Assembly: GCA_963457665.1 (NCBI GenBank)
Contig: OY735213.1
Coordinates: 58,009,245 to 58,073,244 of the forward strand
DNA from: Thysanoteuthis rhombus
Taxonomy: Eukaryota; Mollusca; Cephalopoda; Oegopsida; Thysanoteuthidae
Reading direction: 5' to 3'
DNA length: 64,000 nt
A model generated the notes under the pieces. That model was not told the origin of the DNA, made no database searches, and saw only the letters and a list, made by a program, of their open reading frames with translations. Shown piece after piece: positions 23,676 through 33,849 of this stretch (position 1 is its first letter; each line of letters starts with the position of its first letter). The position numbers and the translations under genes were made by a program.

Positions 23676-23835
23676 CATCACCATTATTATCAGCAGCAGC
23701 TGCAGCAGCCTTTTAAAGTCTCTCAAAGGACCTTCCTCAAGATTTGCTAATTCTCTCTATCATGGTCATTATGGTGCTATTATTTTCTGAATTTGGTTAT
23801 TAATTAGTCACACCATTTCATTTGTATCACTGTTC
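23676..23835 (-). pseudogene. RTE 3' terminal fragment, CAG-rich tail
   Basis: On the minus strand it ends 'actttaaaaggctgctgcag' with CTG/GAT triplets. Only the last ~120 bases of ORF2/3' region are retained. It lies just downstream of the family A copy. Confidence 0.65.
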
Positions 23836-24842
23836 ATATCACTTGTATCCAGTGTTCACCTGTACATTTGTATACATGTGTGGGTGGTAATGAAGAAAGA
23901 GACAATATGGAAACCAAGTTTTTTTAAATAAATTTTCATTTTTGTGACGTTTTCCAGATGCTTTTACGAACAATGAGAAATGAAAAGTGAAGAGGATGAA
24001 AGGGAAAGTTGCGAGTTGAGGGAGGATCAGAAATGAGTGGCTGTGATATTATGCGTGAGGAGAAATTTGTCTGTGATTGCTAAGATACAGGGAAGAAGGT
24101 GTCAACTGATTTATTGTCTTCATCTGAGGAGGATGGAAAGATGAGTTTGTATAATATTCAGATCTTTTGAAGTAATAAGTATACATGTTGGATAGTAGAG
24201 AAATTATACATTTCCAGTGGCTCAAAATCGCTAATTTTATCTTTCAATGTTTAATAATAAAATTGCCAGGTCTGTAGATTTGCACAGAAGCCATATTTTT
24301 TGTCATAAAAAACAAATCTTGAGCTAGCAGAACATTTTATCATTTGCAGCCTCTCAACTTTGATGCTAGGAAAATATTTCAGTAAAAAAATTGCATTAAG
24401 ATTATAAAATAGTAGAAAAAAAGAGAATTTATAGAAATATTTCTAGTTTTCATTTCCCTTGTCACTTAGAATCTTTAATGATACTGGATCAATATCCTTG
24501 CAATGTGTGCGGTAAAAAAAAAATTAGATTTTATCCAATCATGTTGCAAGTGATCAAAAATCTTCATTGAACCTGTCACAAAGATTAGTCATGAAATAAT
24601 GTTTGTCTTTTGTAGAAAGAGCTCAAACACAGCAGGTGTACTGATCATAAGACCAGGCAAACTAACCCAATTTGGGGACAAAATTAGAAAAAATTAAAAC
24701 ATATTTTTTCCTCAAATTTTTCTATGAAGTCTCCAGAACGCCATACTTAATGTTCCAAGAAATCGTAGTTGAAAATCCAAGATGGCAGTCATTTATCAAG
24801 ATTGGCCATAAATTTAATCTTTGTAAGTTGTTTGAGGCCAGA
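23836..24842. other. No recognised feature
   Basis: AT-rich, short frames. Confidence 0.4.
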
Positions 24843-25165
24843 AAACCCAGTGTTTGTACAGATGATATGATATATAGCTAGAAAGAGAATTTTTTGAGCA
24901 GCTTTCCAATGGTGTATCTTGTCAATATGAATTTTTTGTTCAAAAGAAGTTATAGAGGAAAATGCAAGGGTAAGTATTCAAGCACATGCTCTTTCCAATG
25001 TATCTATAAGTATGTATAAACAAAACCCAATGTTTGTACTAAGAACATGTTACATTGATGGAAAGAGAATTTTGTCAGCTTCCCAATTGTGTACTTGTTG
25101 AGCAAAAGAAGTTATAGCCAAAAACGTGAAGGTAGGTATTCCAGCATGCATTGTTATTAATCGAT
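24840..25165 (+). repeat. Diverged direct repeat of ~180 bp, two units
   Basis: Unit 1 (from 24843) and unit 2 (from 25025) share in order 'aaacccagtgtttgtac', 'gaaagagaatttt', 'cagctttccaatggtgta', 'aaaagaagttatag' and 'agg(g)taagtattc-agca'. The duplication is old, judging by substitutions and small gaps. No relation to the other families was seen. Confidence 0.7.
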
Positions 25166-25224
25166 CAAAAAGTGGAAGTTATCATTCTTTGGAGATTTCA
25201 TCTGACTTTTGGTTCGGTGTTATG

Positions 25225-25425
25225 TTGTAACTGTATATGAAACTGCAGTTATTTGGGCCTTCTTGACGCAGCCCCATTTTCTTTAATTATTTTTACTATT
25301 TATGCTGTCTTGGCCAAATGATGTATTCACCGTGTGATAAGGGAAAATCTTTCAAATTGAGTTTCAAAGTATTATAATGCATTTATAACTACTTCTGTCG
25401 GACTATATATCCATTTCCTAATAAT
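25225..25425 (+). mobile_element. SINE family S2, head-truncated
   Basis: Shares with the copies at 25.5 and 61.7 kb the segments 'gcagccccattttctt', 'tatgctgtcttggccaaatg', 'attcaccgtgtgataaggg', 'gagtttcaaagtattataat' and 'tatatatccatttc'. The tRNA-like head is largely lost. Confidence 0.65.
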
Positions 25426-25499
25426 GTAATTGTCCGCTTTGAGAAACAAATAGAGCAGATGTAGGCAGTGAATGAGCAAACTGAGAATTTGGAGTTGAA

Positions 25500-25765
25500 G
25501 CAGTTATTAGGGCCTTTGCATTACCGGCTGCTGTTTACCCCAGTGATAATAGCAATGTAACGTTGAAGCGGCTACTTATTGGTTGCAGGTTTGATTCCCG
25601 CAGCAGCCCAATTATCTCTAGTTATTATTCTATTAATGCTGTTTAGATCAAATGATACATTCGCCATGTGATTATGGGAAATCATTTCAAATAGAGTTTC
25701 AAAGTAATATAACTCATTCATAATTATTTCTGTCAGATTATATATCCATTTCTTAGAAAAAACAT
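25500..25765 (+). mobile_element. tRNA-derived SINE, family S2
   Basis: A B-box-like GGTTTGATTCC lies at 25588-25598 in a tRNA-like head, followed by the S2 body ('cagcagcccaattatctc', 'gatcaaatgatacattcgcc') and the end 'atatccatttcttag'. It lies about 100 bases downstream of another S2 copy in the same orientation. Confidence 0.7.
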
Positions 25766-26092
25766 ACATGTATATATACTAGAATATATCCATCGAAAAT
25801 GTCAGATTTATTTATGTATGGATCAGCACAAAGGGGCCTGAAGCAATTCTATTATGTAATTTGCCTTTAATAATTCAAGTGTTCTAATTTTGAGTCTCAA
25901 ATCATTTCAAGCTGCTTTTATGTGTGATCAGAGTAAGTCTTGAAAGTTTCTCTGGTATAATGTTTATTGTTATGTCATAATAGGAATGTAAATCAACCAA
26001 TGAGATCCTTCCATTTGAGTGCAAATGAACAAACAGGAATATAAACAAAAGAATAGGAAAATTTTCATATAAGCTCATTGTATGGTTAGATG

Positions 26093-26095
<3 letters not shown>
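25766..26095. other. Unassigned spacer
   Basis: AT-rich, nothing recognised. Confidence 0.4.

Positions 26096-26141
<46 letters not shown>
26096..26141. repeat. (TA)n microsatellite
   Basis: Uninterrupted TA run abutting the left end of a family A copy. Confidence 0.95.
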
Positions 26142-26142
<1 letters not shown>

Positions 26143-26143
<1 letters not shown>

Positions 26144-26855
26144 CTATTAGAAACCATCAACCAAAGCTGTCTCTTGAATTGGCTGGCTGGCTGGCTATGT
26201 AGGTATCATGTGGGCAGGCCACATCAATGGAGCTAGTAGGCTGAAAATTCAAACATTTACTCCTCATTATGTTTACAAGAAGCATTTTTAGTGGGGGGTT
26301 CAGTTTGCAATGTCTTCTTTTACTAAATTAGCCCCTATTTTGTGCCCACTATTCCTTTGAAAAATCAGACTTCTTAGAGAATCATCATCAGTCTTTTAAC
26401 GTCTGTTGTTGGACATTGACCTTACCCAGGATTTGCCACATTTCTCTATCATGGGCGTCGCGGAGCCAGTACTTCCTGAACTTGTTTAGCTCGTCTCTCC
26501 ATCTAATATTCTGCTGGCCTCAGTTGCGCATGTAATCTCGGGGGATCCATGTCGTGAGTTGTGATGTCCATCGGTTGTCTACCATTCTTGCAACATGGCC
26601 AGACCACCGCCATTTTGCAACGTGCACATGAAAGAATTATGCTGGGTCTCATATGGAGAGACCACAAGACAGCACAGTACATCCGAGAAAAGACAAAAGT
26701 CAGGGACATCAAAGAATCCATTAAAAATCTCTTAGTGAATACTGCACAACAAAAGGTGAGAGAAGTAAATTATTCATTGAAACAATGTTTCAACATGGCA
26801 TGCTGCCAAAAGACATTGGTCACGTGATGGTTTCTATTCAGTGACCAACCAGACC
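26143..26855 (+). repeat. Family A repeat split by an RTE insertion
   Basis: The left end 'attagaaaccatcaaccaaa' directly follows a (TA)n array. It proceeds through 'ggctggctggctatgtagg', 'atcaatggagctagtaggct' and 'tactaaattagcccctat' to 'aaaatcagacttc' at 26372. The family resumes at 26741 with 'actgcacaacaaaaggtgag' and ends near 26855 with 'gaccaaccagaccc'. The split point is the TAGTGATCACTG motif of family A. Confidence 0.85.
26373..26740 (-). mobile_element. RTE copy with 5' inversion inside family A
   Basis: 26383-26615 is the RTE 3' end on the minus strand (tail ATCATCATC; 'cgtcgcggagccagtacttc'; up to 'accaccgccatttt'). From about 26616 the element continues on the plus strand with the part that lies immediately upstream in intact copies ('gtgcacatgaaagaattatg', HERIMLGLIWRDHKTAQYIR) and stops at 'ttaaaaatctc'. 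In the colinear copy at 27.6 kb those two breakpoints are adjacent bases (AAAAATCTC|AAATGGC). A near-perfect 10-bp duplication flanks the whole (CTTAGAGAAT at 26373-26382; CTTAGTGAAT at 26731-26740). This is the pattern expected of twin priming during target-primed reverse transcription. Confidence 0.85.
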
Positions 26856-26879
26856 CATTATCAAATAAGGTTTTAGTGT

Positions 26880-27274
26880 GAATATTTTTATATATTTTTC
26901 AAGTGTACACAAAGCTCACCTAGGCATAGGTAACCTCAATCGATGGATAAAAATGGGAATTTGTCTTTGGTGTCAGTGGAAGAGGTTCAAGTCTGGCAAT
27001 CAGACTCTCATTATAGTAATTTGAGTCTGGTGACATTCCATGGTTCAAGTCTGGCAAAAGACCATACTTTGAATTCTGATTTTCCACAAAACTTCCCTAA
27101 TCAAAGACGTCAGTACAATTGAAAACATGTAATATTCTAGCAGTGTACATGGGATGATTCTCTATCCATCTATCTATATATATATCACTCCCAGCATGTA
27201 AATTTCTATCAATGCTCACCTGTTTCTACTTATCAGTAGCGTACATACATTCTTTTATTTACTTATCTATCTAT
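26880..27274. other. Unassigned spacer
   Basis: Nothing recognised beyond short CTAT/TATC runs at 27165-27185. Confidence 0.4.
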
Positions 27275-28035
27275 CTACCAAATGACTGTGGTGCCACAGA
27301 TATCCCAACCTACCAACCATCAAAGTGAGATACAGATTCCTCTCATTTTGCTTGTCTACGTCTATGTGTGTGTTTCCCTAGATGCCCCTGGTCACATTTT
27401 GGGAGCTACTACCTAGAAAATTTGTATGAATTCATCACTCAACACCACCAAAAAATGTCATTTGTTTTTTAAAAAAAAATGCCTTTTCAGTGTGCGAACC
27501 ATGGGCAGTCCCGCAAATTGAGAACCATGCAATGTGCACATGAAAGAATTATCCTCAACTTCATGTGGAGAGACCACATGACAGCACAATTGACAGGAGT
27601 CAGGGACATCATAGAAACCTTTAAAAATCTCAAATGGCAATGGGCTGGCCATGTTGTAAGAATGGCTGACAATCGATGGACATTGCGACTCATGACATGG
27701 ATCCCCAGAGATCACATGTGCAACCAAGGCTGGCAAAGTATTAGATGAAGAGACGATGTAGATAAATTCAGAAAGTACTGGCCCATGATAGAGAAGTGCG
27801 GTGAATCCTTGGGAAGGTCTATGTCCAACGACGGACGTTAAAAGACGATGATGTTGGTCATTTTCGGACCAACAATGCCCAAATCTTGTGCTGATTTACT
27901 TTTTGAAAAAATGTCTTGGATAAAAGAATTATTCAAATATTTTAGATAACACTATTAGACAATTAGTGTTAGTACAAGTGTGGGTCATGGTGATTCATTT
28001 ATGCAGGGTATGGATACTTCTCACAATGTTCATCT
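27275..28035 (+). repeat. Family B repeat split by an RTE insertion
   Basis: The left part (27275-27470) has 'aaatgactgtggtgccaca', 'cccctggtcacattttggga' and 'gaattcatcactcaacacca'. The right part (27865-28035) has 'ccaacaatgcccaaatcttg', 'ttttagataacactattag' and 'gtgtgggtcatggtgattca'. The uninterrupted order is seen at 31.1-31.5 and 60.3-60.6 kb. Family B is otherwise unrecognised. It has no coding frame. Confidence 0.75.
27470..27860 (+). pseudogene. RTE 3' fragment inserted in family B
   Basis: The ORF2 C-terminus reads in one frame from 27479: LRTMQCAHERIILNFMWRD, then GVRDIIETFKNLKWQWAGHV, then VRMADNRWTLRLMTWIPRD, with a short deletion after 'HMTAQ'. It stops after 'NQGWQSIR'. The 3' end is 'acgttaaaagacgatgatg' with only a short GAT tail. 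About 390 bases, 5'-truncated. Confidence 0.85.
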
Positions 28036-28261
28036 AATCGTTCGTATCAGCAGTTTGCATGATTGTCTATCTGCTGATCTATGTATTTATCGATGATGGC
28101 CTCTTCCAGACCAGCCTGAAAAAGACATGGACACCATATTTGTTCATTTGTATGAGTCAAACATATTTAAACAAGAGCATCTGCAAATAAAACCTTTGTG
28201 TAAATCCCTTAAACATTGCTAGCAGCCCCATACTCATTTCTCAGCTCATTCCCACAAAGAT

Positions 28262-28550
28262 ATGTACATATATATTTAAGAAAGAGAAAGGTACATACAT
28301 GGTTGATGAAGAGAAAGGTACATACGTATTTAAGAAAGAGATATGTATATACATGATAAAAAAAAGGAGAAAGGTTCATAGAGAGTTAATAAAGAGATAT
28401 GTACATACATGTTCAAAAAAGAGAAAGGTACATACATGTTCAAGAAAGAGAAAGGTACATACATGTTCAAGAAAGAGAAAGGTACATAGAAGGTAAATAA
28501 AGAGATAGATACATACATGTTTAAGAAACAGATATGTGCATACATGGTTT
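28262..28550. repeat. 27-30-bp minisatellite, about 10 units
   Basis: The unit is GTACATACATGTTCAAGAAA followed by GAGAAAG. The three central units (about 28400-28480) are nearly identical at 27 bp, and the outer units have diverged. Because 27 is a multiple of three, both strands give open frames with a nine-residue repeat (plus VHTCSRKRK; minus FSFLNMYVP). Neither has any sign of being a gene. Confidence 0.9.
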
Positions 28551-28589
28551 TCTAAAGATCATTACCCTAAAAAGGACAATAAAAGTAAC

Positions 28590-28702
28590 ATTCATTGATC
28601 ATGTCTTATTCCAATTTTTAATTGGTCACCCCCAACACGCCAGGCTGTCAGAAGACATTGGTTGCAAGTCAGTTTCTACTGAGAGACCAACCAGACCTGT
28701 TC
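28590..28702 (+). repeat. Family A repeat, right end only
   Basis: 'tccaatttttaattggtcac', 'aggctgtcagaagacattgg' and 'gagaccaaccagacctgtt'. Left and middle parts are absent. Confidence 0.7.
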
Positions 28703-28781
28703 AATCATACTTCTGCATTTATGCTATGTATACACAAAGTGCTGTTGCGGATGTCTCTCTTTGGATATTCAGAACGTGCAA

Positions 28782-28832
28782 TCTCTTTCGCTCTCCTTCG
28801 CTCTCCTTCGCTCTTCTTCGCTCTTCTTCACT
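28782..28832. repeat. 10-bp tandem repeat
   Basis: Five units of CTCTYYTTCG/A on the plus strand. Pyrimidine-rich. Confidence 0.85.
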
Positions 28833-30055
28833 CCTCTCCATCCCCCAAGCCTTTTCTTCTACTCTTTCCTATCTATCATTCTCCACAGAGCCGTTACATT
28901 CCCCTTAACTCTTTCATGTCAAAACTGGGCATTTACCATAAATAGAACATAAAACACCTTGAACAAGAACATTAAAACATGGATTTAAAACAGTTCTCAT
29001 TTCCAGCTGTTTTATGGCCTTCCAACATATCCCCAACCCCCCCTGAAAAACCGTGGACTGCTATAATGTGATTTTAGAATTCTCATCCCCTTGAATAACT
29101 CTCCAGCACCATTTCATGGCTTGTTCTCCGCTGAAACCATAAATAGGCTATACATAGCCGTGAAGGAAGTTGGGCGTAGTGAAGTGAAAAAAGATACCCT
29201 GTTACAACTGCACAAAATAATGATCGACAAATTTTTTTGAGCCAAAGTTAAAGAAAACTTTTCAGCAACATCATCATCATTGTCATCATCATCATCATCT
29301 TGTGCAACAATCAGAAATTTTGGCCAGTTTTTTCTATGCACATCAGTGTTTAACATGACCATTACTTGCTCAATTTAGTTTTTGCGTGTATGCATGAATA
29401 CATACATGCATATAAATGCATACGAGGTTGCATTAAGTCCGCAGCTTGGCACATTTATCTTCTTTTTAATATTTGCTGAACTATTATTTTTTGTTTTGCT
29501 TTTTTCTTTCTTTTCCTTTGTTATTTTTTGTTTTAATATGGTTTGCTCGGAATAAATGATGGAAAGTACTAATAATCTATTTCGAGAGAAGAAAATGTCC
29601 ATGAAATATATTTATAGATAGTAGAAATGCATTATTTATTTCTGTCAAGGACCAGACTAAGTAGTATGTTTTTCTCTCCAAGACGCTGAATACTCTTCTT
29701 CATATCATGTATTTATTGGTGTAACAGACTCTAATAATTCTGTATGGCTTGCTTTGCTGGGGATGAGCCAAGCCGGTTTGTATAATAGCCACCGTTTTTT
29801 TTTTCTGTTTGTCAACTCTTCTCTGTACAAAAAGATACCCTATCTCTTTCCTTATGGATTGTACACATGAAAAAGGCTGTAGAATACACCATTCACAATG
29901 CTGTGCCAACAACAAAATAATGTTCAATAGTTTGAACAATTCTTGGAATGATAAAGATTTGTCTAGAAACTATAGTAGGTATGTTGAAAGGTTTTTGAAT
30001 GATCTTTAAGGTGCAATTTGAAAGTTATTCACAAAAAACTCTGGAACTTCTTGAA
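28833..30055. other. 1.2 kb without recognised feature
   Basis: Short ATC run at 29264-29299 without a recognisable RTE body next to it. No coherent coding frame. Confidence 0.4.
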
Positions 30056-30059
30056 TGAA

Positions 30060-30390
30060 AATATTGTTCCTATTTTCTAGAGGACCGATTTTTATAACCC
30101 AAAGTGACAACATTTTTAAAATGAAAAAAAATTTCCTTTGTTACTCAGGCTAATTCTCATGAGATTATTTATAAAATGAAAGTAAATTTTCTTTAAAAAA
30201 ACAGTTTTATTTTCTTAGGGTCTATTCTCATGACAGTAGTCAAAAGTGTTAATATTCTTAAACAAATACTTCTTTTTCTCCATCTCTTTTTTTTACTGGG
30301 GGCCATTCTCGTGAGTATAATCAAAGTTTTATCATTTATAAGCTGAGATGTGGTTTTTTTTCCTTTTGACTTGGGAGTCCCTCACTTCAT
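30060..30390. repeat. Degenerate ~70-77-bp tandem repeat, 3-4 units
   Basis: The motif GG-CTATTCTCATGAG, followed by A/T-rich sequence, recurs near 30149, 30220 and 30299, with a weaker unit near 30083. Units are strongly diverged. Confidence 0.5.
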
Positions 30391-30487
30391 AAATAAGTTT
30401 TTGTTATACACACATGAAGAAACAAAAGGACATTGGAGATTTATTCAAGGAAAAATATTTATTTATTTCTAAAAAATACCAGTGGGG

Positions 30488-30625
30488 GTCACAGTAGCAA
30501 AGAGGTTAATGACCCAGAAAATGGAATCAATGAACCAAATTCAAACTCTGACTGAGAGAATCTGCATTCACTTTGCCCAAATGCCCTCGGGAAAGGCATA
30601 AATCCATACTCTCCTTCCAGCTATG
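30488..30625 (+). mobile_element. Probable tRNA-derived SINE, family S3
   Basis: 'tcacagtagcaaagaggtta', a B-box-like 'aattcaaactctgactgag' and 'gcccaaatgccctcgggaa' correspond, in opposite orientation, to the sequence at 57.68-57.81 kb. Spacing of the promoter-like parts suggests a tRNA-like head, but the match to A and B boxes is weak. Confidence 0.5.
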
Positions 30626-30782
30626 GGTAAGATAGTGGGTGAAATGAATGATGCTACTTTGAGTATTTGCCATCTTTGTGTCAATTGTCATAAATCGCAA
30701 AAACGTGAAAAATTTTGGAGTCTAGATGATACAGAGAAGATGGTGACAACTGTTGCCATAACCAGTATGACGGCATCCATCA

Positions 30783-30836
30783 TAAGACACCATCAACCAA
30801 AACTGTCAACATATTTCTTCAGGTTTTAAGCTGGTT

Positions 30837-30867
<31 letters not shown>

Positions 30868-30930
30868 TTATGTATGTATTACGTGCACAGGCTCTACCAA
30901 TGGAGCTAGAGGGTTGAAAATTAAAATGTG
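30783..30930 (+). repeat. Family A repeat, left part
   Basis: 'ccatcaaccaaaactgtcaa', seven GGCT-type units (30836-30868), 'gtatgtattacgtgcacagg' and 'ccaatggagctagagggttg'. It stops abruptly where an RTE-type 3' end begins. Confidence 0.8.
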
Positions 30931-30962
30931 AAGGCATTTGTCCAGCAGTGGATATATAGATT

Positions 30963-31006
<44 letters not shown>
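30925..31006 (+). mobile_element. 3' end and (GAT)n tail of a second RTE-type family
   Basis: 'gaaggcatttgtccagcagt', 'ggatatatagatt', then about 15 ATG/GAT triplets (30963-31006). The 'gtccagcagtgg' plus GATGATG tail differs from the 'gtccaacgatggacgttaaa' end of the other RTE copies here and so marks another lineage. Less than 100 bases remain, joined to the truncated family A copy. Confidence 0.65.
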
Positions 31007-31011
<5 letters not shown>

Positions 31012-31132
31012 CATACATATATACATATATATATGTAAGTAAGTGTATATTTATAATTGAATGTAAAGAATTCAAGATTATTTCGAGAAAAAATATTGAA
31101 CACATAAGCACAAATTCCAAAGTGCATTTTGT

Positions 31133-31520
31133 TGAATCACCAAAAATAGCCTGCCCGCCCAACCAGCCAAATGGGCAACAGATTCTTCTCTTGTTTGTGT
31201 TTGCATGTATGCATTTATGTATTTGTCTCTCTCCGGGTGCTCCAGGCCACATTTTTTAGGCTACAACTGTGAAAATTTGCATGAGTGCACAACTTGGCAC
31301 CATCTAGAAGAATCTTTTGTTTTTTCTCAAAAAAAGAGGTTTTTGAAGTCTCCATGATCATTTTGGACTAATGATTCCAAAATCTTGGGCTGGTGTTTTA
31401 TTTTTAGATAATTTTAGATAAAAAAATCTATTTTCTTTTGACAGTTTAAATAATTTTTTAGATAATCAGTTCTGGTACAGGCACAGATTATGGTGATACA
31501 TTTATGTGAGGTACCGATAT
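31133..31520 (+). repeat. Family B repeat, uninterrupted
   Basis: 'agcctgcccgcccaaccagc', 'tctccgggtgctccaggcca', 'gcatgagtgcacaacttggc', 'gatcattttggactaatgat' and 'ggtacaggcacagattatgg', in the same order as the copies at 27.3 and 60.3 kb. About 390 bases. Confidence 0.75.
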
Positions 31521-32184
31521 TTAAAGTTATTTTAAGAAAAAACACTGGAAACGTCCAAGCACAAAATCCAACCTACATTTTACGTGTGTAAAGTTTATTC
31601 AGGGAATTTCTGAACGAGACACACACACACACACATACACACGTGCGAAAAAGGCAGATGGGTGAACTGATCAATAATTCCACTTCAGATGAGGCAGCAT
31701 GTTCATTCTGTTTGGACAAAGTTTTATGCCAGTCAGTCAGTCAGTCAGTCAGTCAGGTGCCTGTCATCTAAAAATTGATATTACTCCATCCTACGCTACA
31801 CTTATATCCAGTGATCGTGATTGGTACTAAATGGAAATTCCTCCGTCGGCCATTCTTCCACTTTATTGGTGTAAGCTTGATTCTTTTTGGTTCCAGAGTC
31901 TTCATGATTGATTTCACTTTTTTTTTTCTTCCCGCACTAAATGTCTGGTCGCATATATTTTGCTTGACTGAGCACAAGAACCTTGCCAAGTTGAAACGAG
32001 TTCAAGGAACTTTTGAAAGACACGGGTCGGAGTGGTGTGAAAAATCACTAGAATCGGAGGCAGCATTGTTTCATTAATCAATACTAGAATTGTTCACAAC
32101 TGCCTGGCTTTGAGCATGTTTCGACCATAGAGGTTTGTTATCTTTAGAGAAGAAATTTTTGAGTTGGATTTTATTACATGAAAA
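31521..32184. other. No gene; CAGT tetranucleotide run
   Basis: (CA)n at 31620-31636 and (CAGT)n at about 31731-31756. A 100-codon plus-strand frame at 31775-32077 and a 73-codon opposite frame overlap and show no known motif. Confidence 0.4.
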
Positions 32185-32345
32185 CAGGGCTGGTCTGTCC
32201 ATTGGGTGAACCTAGGTGGTTGCCTAAGGCGTAAACGCCCTAGAGGTGTACTCCAAACTGGAAAGAATAGTCATTAGAATACAACCAGGAGCACAAATTT
32301 CAAGTTCTGCCTAGGGCGCATGAAACCCTTGCACTGGCCCAATGC
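32185..32345. mobile_element. hAT-like MITE (tentative)
   Basis: Begins CAGGGCTGGTCTGTCC at 32185 and ends GCACTGGCCCAATG. The reverse complement of the right end approximates the left TIR with mutations. The interior 'ggttgcctaaggcg' and 'tctgcctagggcgcatgaaa' is of the GC-rich type found in many hAT MITEs. A clear 8-bp target duplication was not seen. Confidence 0.45.
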
Positions 32346-33395
32346 AAGACCAATATACATTTGGGATTTGTTTTATTCTCAAATTTCTTGAGTTACGGTC
32401 AGGATCTGGTAAAAAGCTTTCAGACAACTGAATACGATTGGAACAAAATGTGAAACATATTTGAATTACTTTAATTAGCCCAATTCAAATATAGAATTAT
32501 ATGAGTTTTAGATGCAAGATGTGAAATGTAGGTGTGTAAGTTAGAGCTTTTGTCAACCAGAGTGTTTTAGTAATTTTTAACCATAATCTAGCCACTGTCG
32601 TGATATTATGACAGCAACCGGGAATGTCCACTCTTCTGAATGTTCGGATATGGCAACTCTAATGATGTCTAATCAAGGAACTTTGGACAGCATTTATTCA
32701 TTCACGTTCTTTAACGCACCACCTTTTTTTTTTTGCTATCAACTAAAACATAGATTTTGGTTCCTCTTTCCATTCTTCTGCCTATGGAACATCTTGCATA
32801 AAAGCCATTTATCCTCTAGAGACCTGCTAAATGCCCTAGGCTTGTTTCCAGGTTGCATAATTTCCTGCATTTAACATGCAATTGCATAATCCCCAGCAAC
32901 CACTTCTAACTGCGGACATTTCAAATCAAACAGCTTTATTCACCCTGCCTCAATAAGGCACTCTGATCATACGTGGAGCATGGAGGGTTCCCCTTCCCCT
33001 TGCACCTCCCTTGACCCCACGACCAATTAAGGGACTGATTTTATGAGAATGCTCCTCCCACCGGAATATCAGATGACATCCGGAGCAGATCCAGCCTGTT
33101 AATCAACAAATGACAATCATCTTGGCGGAACCTTTCACCCCGGTGTGTTATTGTTCTTGCTGCCCTGTCTGTTCTTCTATTATGAGCAAGGTTTATGCCT
33201 GACTAGATTTTTTCATCAGAGAACAACCTTTTGTTTTGTCTAATCGCCTTCCTTGCACCTGCCTTGGATCTCCGTTCTTTAATTTCTTCTTTCTTTCCGC
33301 TTTACATCTAATCTTTACTGAATGCCATCCTCTGAATCCTAAACTTCTGATATCTTCAACCAGACGGCCGGATTATAAAACAGCCCAATCACAAG
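32346..33395. other. 1 kb, relatively GC-rich centre, no repeat recognised
   Basis: 32890-33180 is noticeably richer in G and C and free of the window's repeats, for example around 'gaccccacgaccaattaagg' and 'cttggcggaacctttcaccc'. It could be single-copy sequence under constraint, but I see no frame with coding character. Confidence 0.35.
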
Positions 33396-33442
33396 CATGT
33401 ATATAAATATATATATGTATATACATATATATATATATATGA
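33396..33442. repeat. (TA)n/(TATG)n microsatellite
   Basis: TA runs interrupted by TATG and TACA. Confidence 0.9.
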
Positions 33443-33634
33443 ATGGCTTGGCTTTGCAAACAAAGATTTTTGGAAGGGGATTTTTTGCAGCAGTATAAAC
33501 ATAGGCTGAGGGTGTGTAGATCTACCCTTAAGCCTGAGCAATGAAATTTTAAGGAAAGGTACAACTTGATACATGTATATATATTTATATATATGAATAG
33601 TTTGGTTTGAAAACATGATACGTGCTGTTTAAAA

Positions 33635-33636
33635 AA

Positions 33637-33733
<97 letters not shown>

Positions 33734-33779
33734 TATACATATGTATATTTTTTGTCAGAAATGAACTATCCTTCCAATT

Positions 33780-33845
<66 letters not shown>
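33635..33845. repeat. Pair of long (TA)n arrays
   Basis: Array 1 (33638-33750, with TATG interruptions) and array 2 (33783-33844) are separated by about 35 bases. The 80-90-codon YIYI-type frames on both strands are artefacts. Confidence 0.95.

Positions 33846-33849
<4 letters not shown>

Noticed and set aside
28299..28545. Repeat-protein-like frames (VHTCSRKRK and FSFLNMYVP)
   Set aside because: Produced by a 27-bp minisatellite whose unit length is divisible by three. No start context or neighbouring coding sequence.
30806..31259. 148-codon and 98-codon frames with poly-Ile, poly-His or poly-Met
   Set aside because: They cross a family A end, an ATG/GAT array and a family B copy, so the frame has no single origin. 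Poly-residue runs come from the array.
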